This document shows positions 1 through 5,957 of a DNA stretch of 9,405 bases, one piece after another. The notes below the pieces were generated by a model, which did no database searches, had not been told where the DNA came from, and saw nothing but the letters and a program-made list of their open reading frames with translations. Source of the DNA: Bacteroidota bacterium (GTDB taxonomy: Bacteria; Bacteroidota; Bacteroidia; Flavobacteriales; Flavobacteriaceae); contig SMXJ01000037.1 in NCBI GenBank assembly GCA_004356305.1, forward strand, positions 1-9,405. The letters are read 5' to 3'. The translations under genes were made by a program, and so were the position numbers. Each line of letters opens with the position of its first letter. The stretch's first letter is position 1.

Positions 1-1143
1 ATTACAAACGCCATAAACGAAGGCCCCATGTTCCTTAGCCAATTTAATGGCAGCAAGGGTATCGGCCGTCTCACCACTCTGTGAAATGGCGATAACCACA
101 TCCTTTTGTGTGATAATGGGATTCCTATACCTGAATTCACTGGCATATTCAACTTCAACAGGTATGCGAGCAAGGTCTTCAAAAATATATTCGGCTACCA
201 ACCCGGCATGCCATGAAGTTCCACAGGCAACAATGATGATCCTTTCTGCATTCGTAAATTTTTTAATGTGGTCTTCCAAACCACCCAATTTAATAATGCC
301 TTTATCAGCCAATAATCGGCCCCGGTAAGTGTCCCTGATCACGGTTGGTTGCTCATAGATCTCCTTAAGCATAAAATGGTCGTATCCTCCCTTTTCAATT
401 TGCTCCAAATTCAACTGAAGTTCTTGTATGTAAGGTGCAACCAGGCTATCGTCTTTGATCTTGCGAACATTTACCCCTTTTTTAAGGCGGATAATCGCCA
501 TCTCTTCGTCTTCGAGATAGATGACATTATTTGTATATTCTATAAACGGAGTTGCATCACTTGCAACAAAAAATTCATCATCACCAATCCCAATTGCCAA
601 CGGGCTTCCGAGCTTGGCAACTACAATTTCGTCCGGTTTATTTTTATCAAAAAGTACAATGGCATAAGCGCCAATTACTTGGTTTAAAGCAATTTGCACC
701 GCTTTCCCTAATTTTACATTCTCTTGTTTTTTAATTTCTTCAATTAGATTTACAAGGACTTCGGTGTCGGTATCGCTATGGAATATATATCCACGATTGA
801 TCAATTCTTTCTTGATCGAGACATAATTTTCGATGATCCCATTATGGATAATTACCAGGTCACCACTATTGGAATAATGTGGATGTGAATTGATGTCGTT
901 GGGAATGCCATGTGTTGCCCAGCGTGTATGACCGATACCCAAATTTCCACGAGTTGAAATTTCAGATTTTACACGTGACTCCAGTTCCGCTACTTTTCCC
1001 TTGGTTTTAGACAACTGAATATTCGTGCCATCAAACAAAGCGACTCCGGCACTATCATAGCCCCTGTATTCCAGTCGCTTCAATCCGTTTAATATAATGG
1101 GATATGCATCTCTCTTTCCTATGTATCCAACAATTCCACACAT
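1..1143 (-). CDS. glmS: Glutamine--fructose-6-phosphate aminotransferase (isomerizing), 3' end beyond window
   Basis: Cytoplasmic enzyme that makes glucosamine-6-phosphate from fructose-6-phosphate and glutamine, the entry step to UDP-GlcNAc for peptidoglycan and LPS. I translated the minus strand by hand: 381 codons with no stop, running off the left edge. The family is usually about 610 residues, so roughly the last 230 (second SIS domain and C-terminal tail) lie outside. The protein begins MCGIVGYIG, placing the N-terminal-nucleophile Cys at residue 2 as in GATase type 2 domains. HTRWATHG and HNGIIENY follow in the glutaminase half. The first SIS domain shows ACGTSWHAG at 306-314 and ISQSGET at 353-359, the sugar-phosphate-binding Ser/Thr loops. 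It starts 9 nt after the DUF4270 stop codon, so it is probably the last gene of a three-gene transcript. No glmS ribozyme is visible or expected ahead of it. Identity is very secure. Confidence 0.97.
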   Translation of the reverse strand, partial: MCGIVGYIGKRDAYPIILNGLKRLEYRGYDSAGVALFDGTNIQLSKTKGKVAELESRVKSEISTRGNLGIGHTRWATHGIPNDINSHPHYSNSGDLVIIHNGIIENYVSIKKELINRGYIFHSDTDTEVLVNLIEEIKKQENVKLGKAVQIALNQVIGAYAIVLFDKNKPDEIVVAKLGSPLAIGIGDDEFFVASDATPFIEYTNNVIYLEDEEMAIIRLKKGVNVRKIKDDSLVAPYIQELQLNLEQIEKGGYDHFMLKEIYEQPTVIRDTYRGRLLADKGIIKLGGLEDHIKKFTNAERIIIVACGTSWHAGLVAEYIFEDLARIPVEVEYASEFRYRNPIITQKDVVIAISQSGETADTLAAIKLAKEHGAFVYGVCN

Positions 1144-1152
1144 TGTATCGGG

Positions 1153-2793
1153 CTATTCAGGTTCTGTATAAAATATTTGAAGTTTTAGTCTCTTGTCGGT
1201 ATTGCCGGTTCTATTTCCGTAGAGAACCGTGCCTTGATGTGCAACAACACCGGATGCAGGTATTTCCTTAATAATTATCCCCTGCCTTGGTACTAAAGAG
1301 TCTTCCAAATCTTGAAAACCAGCTATGGTGACATTTTGAGAAACTATTAATCCGAGAGGTACATTCAAAGAATCCCTGTTGATAATATCACTCAAGTGGG
1401 TGGTGATCTTAATTTTATAAAAATCACCGTTTCCGTCGCTTCCTCTTTCCAGTCTCCCCAAATGTTCTGAAATAGCATCTATGGGTTCTAGATTTGACGT
1501 AAGATCAAGATTATAATCAATCAAGCGCCTACCGTTTTTTGTATCATAGATGATCAATCTCTCTGGTTCGGCCGAACCTCCTTCAATTTCATCTTGATTT
1601 ACATAAAAGATCAAGTTGGCTTCATTTATAAGCCATCCTTTATCCCTGAGATCTTCCAACTCATCTGCTACTCCATTGCCATCCAGGTCTTCACCAAATA
1701 GTTCGATTATAGTCAAAATACCTTCCCCGCCTCTTACATAAAGATTCTCCTCCCCCTCACTGGTATTGGCACTTATCAAGATATGGTTAATCTGTGATGG
1801 AATGCTCTCATCAAACACATTCACTGCAATAGCGTTGAAAAGCAATTCTAAATCTCCATGAAATTCCTCCACATCTTCATCGCCACAAGCTTCTCCCGCA
1901 TTTAACGAACTAAAAGTATAATACAAATTAATGCGGGCATTGTTCAGCGGATCATTATCGGTATCTGAAATATCGAATAGAAATAGGTTGCCATCATCCG
2001 TAGTAGAGGCTACCTCAAAAAACAAGCCTCTAAAAAACTCCCTGAAGTTGTTATTATTCAGTAATGCCAGGGATCCTTCATTGTCAATGATCTTTTCCTG
2101 AAAGAACTGGTTCGGCAATTTTACGCGTATTCCGGGAGGCAGCTGTCGTATCACGTCAACCTCTTCTCCTTGTTCATTTGTCTCGGTCTCTAGAATTGTA
2201 TGTGGCTGGTCACTTGGTGTAAAATCTTCGATGGTAAAGTCTAAACTGCTGATACCCCCACTGATAATATGATCTTTAAATAGAGGCCCTTGGTTCGAAT
2301 AGTAATTCTGGAGTTCTTCAAAGCCGGATTCAGGGTCTAGATCCCGTAAAAACAGGTTTGACTCATAAATAGTAATGTTCACTGGATCGTTTCCGTACAC
2401 CGAATCGAGCACATAGGTTGTTTCTTCTCCATCTACCGTTGCCTCACTAAAGAAAGGTATATATAATACAACGCTGTCCAAAACCGTACAATCTCCAAAA
2501 TCTGGATCGGTACTTCCTTCACCCAATGTTACTTGCGTTAATAAATGGGCAATGGTTTTTCCATATACCGGATCATTATATATTCCCAATTGATACACCG
2601 GTAACCTATTGGATTGAACCGACGTGATTTTTTTACTGTAGGCAATTACAGTTCTGCTATCATCCAGTTCGGTATTGAAATTCTGATCAATAATATCGGT
2701 GTTAATATTGCTGAAATCTTCTTCGCAAGAAGCCAGCGCTATAATTGCTGATAAAATCACCCCTAGCCTGGGCAAAATATATTTCATCTTCAT
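1153..2793 (-). CDS. DUF4270 family lipoprotein
   Basis: A 546-residue exported lipoprotein of unknown function. The N-terminus is Lys-rich (MKMKY), followed by a hydrophobic stretch and the lipobox LASC, with the lipidated Cys at residue 23. Acidic residues follow at once (CEEDF), resembling the acidic lipoprotein export signals of Bacteroidota, so outer-membrane and possibly surface location is likely but inferred. The body is acidic and beta-rich with repeated short strand-like segments. The C-terminus (GTVLYGNRTG then KRLKLQIFYTEPE) is typical of DUF4270 as I remember the family. Residues 369-380 (DLDGNGVADELE) match an EF-hand calcium loop, with D, D, N, G, D and E at positions 1, 3, 5, 6, 9 and 12. 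A second ATG at codon 3 (2787) is an equally possible start; both keep the signal peptide. It lies 15 nt after the half-GT5 gene and 9 nt before glmS, so co-transcription is likely. Family call confident, function unknown. Confidence 0.87.
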   Translation of the reverse strand: MKMKYILPRLGVILSAIIALASCEEDFSNINTDIIDQNFNTELDDSRTVIAYSKKITSVQSNRLPVYQLGIYNDPVYGKTIAHLLTQVTLGEGSTDPDFGDCTVLDSVVLYIPFFSEATVDGEETTYVLDSVYGNDPVNITIYESNLFLRDLDPESGFEELQNYYSNQGPLFKDHIISGGISSLDFTIEDFTPSDQPHTILETETNEQGEEVDVIRQLPPGIRVKLPNQFFQEKIIDNEGSLALLNNNNFREFFRGLFFEVASTTDDGNLFLFDISDTDNDPLNNARINLYYTFSSLNAGEACGDEDVEEFHGDLELLFNAIAVNVFDESIPSQINHILISANTSEGEENLYVRGGEGILTIIELFGEDLDGNGVADELEDLRDKGWLINEANLIFYVNQDEIEGGSAEPERLIIYDTKNGRRLIDYNLDLTSNLEPIDAISEHLGRLERGSDGNGDFYKIKITTHLSDIINRDSLNVPLGLIVSQNVTIAGFQDLEDSLVPRQGIIIKEIPASGVVAHQGTVLYGNRTGNTDKRLKLQIFYTEPE

Positions 2794-2808
2794 AGGTACA
2801 ACCGTGTT

Positions 2809-3618
2809 TTAGTCTAATACTTTTGATTGGTAAAAGTCTAAATATGCCTGAGAAAATTCTTCTTTATTGTGATATTTTAACACAGGCTTTTCGAGATTTT
2901 TAAGATATGTTTCTAAGTTGGGAGAAATTTCTTTCGAACCAACGATTACCGCATCACTATGATCGATAGCAGATTTCATTATATTGAAGTAATCCGGCGT
3001 TTTTAAGTGGGCTATATGATCTTCGTCAATACCGTCAAATTTTATCTTATTGATCAGCTCTTTATTTAAGGTATTATCAAAGCCATTCTCGTATAATGAA
3101 GTAACAATTTTACTGTTTTCAAATAACGGTTCATTTCTGTAATAGGTCCTGAGATAGAGTGGTAAGAAGGAAGCCAACCAACCATGTACATGGATAATAT
3201 CAGGTGACCAATTGAGTTTTTTTACAGTTTCAATAACTCCTTTGGCAAAGAAAATAGCACGTTCGTCATTATCATCAAAGAAGTTCCCATCTTCATCGGC
3301 ATAAGTAGCCTTACGCTTAAAATAGTCTTCGTTGTCGATAAAATAAACTTGCATTCTTTCCCTGGGGATCGAGGCCACTTTTATAATAAGAGGCATGTCA
3401 AGGTCATTGATAACCAAATTCATTCCGGAAAGTCTAATTACTTCGTGGAGTTGGTGACGACGTTCATTTATATTTCCATAACGGGGCATAAAGATTCGTA
3501 TTTGTCCACCGTTATTATTTACCATTCTGGGAGCTTCAAACGACATTGAAGAAATCTCGGTCTCCGGAAGATAAGGTATCACTTCAGAAGAAACATACAA
3601 GATTCTTTTATCTTTCAT
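2809..3618 (-). CDS. Half-length glycogen/starch synthase-like protein (GT5 N-terminal domain only)
   Basis: A 269-residue cytoplasmic protein resembling the N-terminal Rossmann domain of GT5 glycogen/starch synthases: ILYVSSEVIPYLPE at 5-18, IRIFMPRYG and DIIHVHGWLASFLPLYL correspond to the family's VCSE..P, LPxY and DVVHxHDWH segments. True bacterial glycogen synthases are about 480 residues with a second domain carrying the catalytic Glu and donor site; that half is absent. The KTGGL glucosyl-donor motif after the first strand is replaced (PETEIS, 18-23), the HDWH Asp is Gly, and the TxHN segment reads TSLYEN. A normal glucosyltransferase activity is therefore doubtful. It is not a decayed gene: the frame is clean and the next gene starts 15 nt after the stop. 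I recall very similar short proteins, often annotated glycogen synthase, at this position in flavobacteria. It is first in a transcript with the DUF4270 gene and glmS, so a regulatory or sugar-sensing role is possible but unproven. Confidence 0.85.
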   Translation of the reverse strand: MKDKRILYVSSEVIPYLPETEISSMSFEAPRMVNNNGGQIRIFMPRYGNINERRHQLHEVIRLSGMNLVINDLDMPLIIKVASIPRERMQVYFIDNEDYFKRKATYADEDGNFFDDNDERAIFFAKGVIETVKKLNWSPDIIHVHGWLASFLPLYLRTYYRNEPLFENSKIVTSLYENGFDNTLNKELINKIKFDGIDEDHIAHLKTPDYFNIMKSAIDHSDAVIVGSKEISPNLETYLKNLEKPVLKYHNKEEFSQAYLDFYQSKVLD

Positions 3619-3652
3619 ATTATTTACTTTACAAGCTTATTGTTAAAGGATG

Positions 3653-3660
3653 CAAAATTA
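3653..3660 (-). promoter_or_regulatory. Predicted -7 element of the half-GT5/DUF4270/glmS unit
   Basis: On the minus strand this reads TAATTTTG, a perfect match to the Bacteroidota -7 consensus TAnnTTTG. It lies 34 nt upstream of the ATG at 3618, giving an expected leader of about 28-30 nt. I see no TTG/TTTG -33 box at the usual 17-23 nt spacing, so the call rests on the -7 box and its position alone. Confidence 0.5.
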
Positions 3661-3691
3661 CGAAAATTTATGCAGTTTGCACTTAATATCT

Positions 3692-3699
3692 TAATTTTG
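3692..3699 (+). promoter_or_regulatory. Predicted -7 element of panC
   Basis: TAATTTTG is a perfect match to the Bacteroidota -7 consensus TAnnTTTG, 17 nt before the panC ATG. A TTTG at 3676-3679 could be a -33 box, but the 12-nt spacing is shorter than the usual 17-23. The expected transcript start is near 3704-3706, leaving a leader of about a dozen bases. The box mirrors the one at 3653-3660. Confidence 0.55.
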
Positions 3700-3716
3700 C
3701 TCGATTTTAATATTGT

Positions 3717-4562
3717 ATGATATATCACCATCACCATATACTAAATAAGGAGATCGCTTCTGTCAAAAGGAAAAACAAGACGATTGGTTTTGTTCCAACC
3801 ATGGGTTCATTACATCATGGACATTTAACATTAATTTCCAGAGCACTAGAAGAAAATGATATAGCAGTAGTGAGTATCTTTGTTAATCCCACCCAATTCG
3901 ATAAGCCGGCAGACCTGAAAAAGTACCCGAGAACTATGGATGCAGACGCCGATCTATTGAAAACCTTGAAAGGTCCCGTATATATCTATGCACCGCTACC
4001 TTCAGATCTGTACGGAGATAATGTGGTTTCGAAAAAATACAATTTCGGTGGATTGGAACACCAGATGGAAGGTAGATTTCGACCGGGTCATTTTGACGGG
4101 GTAGGAACAGTATTGAATTTGCTTTTCAGAGCCATCAGCCCAGACCATGCTTATTTTGGAGAAAAAGATTTTCAACAGTTGCAGATCGCAAACAAGCTGG
4201 TTGAAATTGAAGATCTGCCGACCAAAATCGTAGGCTGTCCTATCGTAAGGGAAGAATCCGGTCTGGCGATGAGTTCTCGCAATAAAAGACTCTCTCCAAA
4301 ACTCCTTGAAGAAGCCGTTTTGATACACCAAATGCTTGTAGAAGTTAAAAAATATTTCGGCCGATATAGTATTGCGAAGCTTTCCATAATTGTAGAAAAG
4401 GCATTTCGGGAAAACGAACATCTCGAATTGGAATATTTTGAAATAGCCAACATCAATAATCTCAAAACCGCGGCGAGAAAACGTGCAGGAATTAAGTACC
4501 GTGCTTTTATCGCTGCCTTTGCGGGAGGGGTGAGATTAATAGATAATATAGCATTAAATTAA
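3717..4562 (+). CDS. panC: Pantothenate synthetase (pantoate--beta-alanine ligase)
   Basis: Cytoplasmic ATP-dependent ligase that joins pantoate and beta-alanine through a pantoyl-adenylate to give pantothenate, the precursor of CoA. The 281 residues match the family's usual length of about 280. Visible motifs are FVPTMGSLHHGHL at 25-37, containing the HxGH nucleotide-binding signature (H33/H36), FVNPTQF at 55-61 (pantoate/ATP-contacting Gln), FRPGHFDGVGTVL, FGEKDFQQL at about 147-155 with the conserved Lys, and MSSRN at 185-189, the KMSKS-like loop. The start is the only ATG that leaves room for the first strand. It gives an unusual natural run of four histidines at 4-7 (MIYHHHHIL). The gene diverges from the half-GT5 gene and is followed 12 nt later by panD, which makes its beta-alanine substrate. 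panB is not in the window. Confidence 0.97.
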   Translation: MIYHHHHILNKEIASVKRKNKTIGFVPTMGSLHHGHLTLISRALEENDIAVVSIFVNPTQFDKPADLKKYPRTMDADADLLKTLKGPVYIYAPLPSDLYGDNVVSKKYNFGGLEHQMEGRFRPGHFDGVGTVLNLLFRAISPDHAYFGEKDFQQLQIANKLVEIEDLPTKIVGCPIVREESGLAMSSRNKRLSPKLLEEAVLIHQMLVEVKKYFGRYSIAKLSIIVEKAFRENEHLELEYFEIANINNLKTAARKRAGIKYRAFIAAFAGGVRLIDNIALN

Positions 4563-4570
4563 TATCTTTG
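4563..4570 (+). promoter_or_regulatory. Possible internal -7 element just ahead of panD
   Basis: TATCTTTG directly follows the panC stop codon (4560-4562), matches TAnnTTTG, and ends 4 nt before the panD ATG. If used, transcription would begin at or within a base or two of the ATG, giving a leaderless panD mRNA. No TTG -33 box is visible at normal spacing, so it could be chance; read-through from the panC promoter alone would suffice to express panD. Confidence 0.4.
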
Positions 4571-4574
4571 CACC

Positions 4575-4925
4575 ATGCAAATTCATGTAATTAAATCTAA
4601 AATCCACAGAGTTAAGGTCACCGGTGCTGATCTTAATTATATAGGCAGTATTACCATTGACGAGGACCTTATGGACGCCGCTAATATCGTTCAAGGTGAA
4701 AAGGTCCAAATTGTAAATAACAATAACGGTGAACGCCTGGAAACGTATGCTATTCCGGGTCCAAGAAAAAGCGGAGAGATCACCTTGAATGGCGCAGCAG
4801 CCCGTAAGGTGGCCCTCGGAGACATTTTAATACTTATCACTTATGCCATCATGAGTGTTGAAGAAGCCAAAACATTCAAACCTGCCTTGGTCTTCCCCAA
4901 CGAACAAAACAACTTACTAACGTAG
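4575..4925 (+). CDS. panD: Aspartate 1-decarboxylase precursor (pyruvoyl enzyme)
   Basis: Decarboxylates L-aspartate to beta-alanine for pantothenate synthesis, supplying PanC. At 116 residues it is a little shorter than the 126-residue E. coli enzyme at the C-terminus. The self-cleavage site G24-S25 (YIGSITID) is intact, so Ser25 should become the pyruvoyl group of the alpha chain. Other active-site residues align with E. coli numbering: K9, H11, Y22, R54, T57, Y58 (GERLETYAI at 52-60) and N72 in LNGAAAR. The precursor should process into a 24-residue beta chain and a 92-residue alpha chain and assemble as a tetramer. It lies 12 nt after panC, and its TAG stop is one base before the TTG start of the next gene, so all three are probably co-transcribed. 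Confidence 0.97.
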   Translation: MQIHVIKSKIHRVKVTGADLNYIGSITIDEDLMDAANIVQGEKVQIVNNNNGERLETYAIPGPRKSGEITLNGAAARKVALGDILILITYAIMSVEEAKTFKPALVFPNEQNNLLT

Positions 4926-4926
4926 T

Positions 4927-5889
4927 TTGAACAAATCGTTATCCAAATTTCTGCAAATAGTTCTGCCCTTAGCCCTAGGGTTGTTCCTGATGTGGTATAT
5001 CTACTCACAGTACACTCCCGCCCAACGTGATGAGGTTTTTTCGTATTTTGAAAACGCAAATTATTGGATTGTAGCCCTGTCCGTATTGCTAAGTATCATA
5101 AGCCATCTGATACGTGCGTATCGTTGGAATTTCATGCTGGAACCTATGGGATATCATCCAAAATTGCTGAATAATTTTATGGCGGTATCCATATCATATT
5201 TGATGAACATTTTTATTCCTAAAAGCGGCGAAGTTTCCCGGGCCATGGTCTTGAGAACCTATGAAAATGTTCCGTTTGACAAGGGGTTTGGAACCATTAT
5301 TTCAGAACGGGTAGTGGACCTTTTAATTCTTTTTCTATTTACTTTTATCGCCCTTGTTATTCAGTTTGACGCATTGTATACCTATTTGATCGAAAAAGTC
5401 CCGATCAAAGAGATCGGTTTTGTCTTGCTGGGGTTAGTAGTACTCTTTTTAGCATTCTTATTGTTTTTGAAATATTCAAATAACAAATTCAGTAACAAAA
5501 TTAAAAGTCTCGTGTCCGGACTCAAAGAAGGCGTTTTTAGCATCGTGAAGATTAAAAAAAAATGGAGTTTTATTTTCCATAGTTTGCTTATTTGGCTATT
5601 ATATATCGGCTCTTTCTACACCGCAACTTTCGCACTTCCGGAGACCGCAGGAATCGAATTAGGCATTATCATCATAACCTTTGTTGTAGGCAGCTTCACT
5701 TTTGCCTTTACCAATAGTGGTTTTGGATATTATCCTTTGGCCATCGCAGGTATTTTATTGATATTTGGTATTTCTGAAACCGTAGGTACCGCATTTGGAT
5801 GGATCGTTTGGACTTCTAATATCGCTTATATTCTTATTTCCGGCGGATTGTCATTTATCTTGTTACCTGTTTACAATCGATATAAGTAG
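4927..5889 (+). CDS. Lysylphosphatidylglycerol synthase TM region / YbhN (UPF0104)-like inner membrane protein
   Basis: A 320-residue polytopic inner-membrane protein with about eight hydrophobic segments, near residues 8-27, 44-62, 80-97, 129-147, 160-181, 212-235, 242-278 (probably two) and 290-315. It belongs to the flippase-like membrane domain family found at the N-terminus of MprF but lacks MprF's cytosolic aminoacyl-transfer domain, so it cannot itself aminoacylate lipid. Family-typical charged motifs sit at membrane edges: RAYRW at 63-67 and PKSGEVSR at 98-105. A lipid-translocation role is plausible from the family, but the substrate is unknown. The start is TTG at 4927, one base after the panD stop; the next in-frame ATG (residue 22) would remove half of the first membrane segment, so TTG is preferred. 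The tight junction suggests translational coupling to panD. Confidence 0.87.
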   Translation: MNKSLSKFLQIVLPLALGLFLMWYIYSQYTPAQRDEVFSYFENANYWIVALSVLLSIISHLIRAYRWNFMLEPMGYHPKLLNNFMAVSISYLMNIFIPKSGEVSRAMVLRTYENVPFDKGFGTIISERVVDLLILFLFTFIALVIQFDALYTYLIEKVPIKEIGFVLLGLVVLFLAFLLFLKYSNNKFSNKIKSLVSGLKEGVFSIVKIKKKWSFIFHSLLIWLLYIGSFYTATFALPETAGIELGIIIITFVVGSFTFAFTNSGFGYYPLAIAGILLIFGISETVGTAFGWIVWTSNIAYILISGGLSFILLPVYNRYK

Positions 5890-5929
5890 TAATAGTTTTC
5901 TTCTGAATCTATCAATATTCAAAATTTAC

Positions 5930-5937
5930 TATCTTTC
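5930..5937 (+). promoter_or_regulatory. Weak candidate -7 element ahead of the esterase-like gene
   Basis: TATCTTTC matches seven of eight positions of TAnnTTTG (the last G is C) and ends 20 nt before the ATG at 5958. It lies in the 68-nt AT-rich gap after the membrane-protein gene. No clear -33 box was found. It would give the secreted protein its own transcript start. Confidence 0.28.
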
Positions 5938-5957
5938 CCTCATTAAAATATCAGAAA

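Noticed and set aside
47..734. Plus-strand open frames at 47-328, 349-687 and 552-734
   Set aside because: They lie entirely inside glmS on the opposite strand, whose product is unmistakable; the frames have no recognisable protein features.
2794..3618. The half-GT5 gene as a pseudogene truncated by frameshift or deletion
   Set aside because: There is a clean stop, no remnant of a second GT domain in any frame of the following 15 nt, and the next gene begins at once; the short form appears to be the native one.
4002..4465. Minus-strand open frames inside panC
   Set aside because: Antisense shadows of a well-conserved gene, without signals or family resemblance.
5890..5957. Small RNA or riboswitch ahead of the esterase-like gene
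   Set aside because: Only 68 AT-rich bases with no stable inverted repeat; at most a weak promoter.
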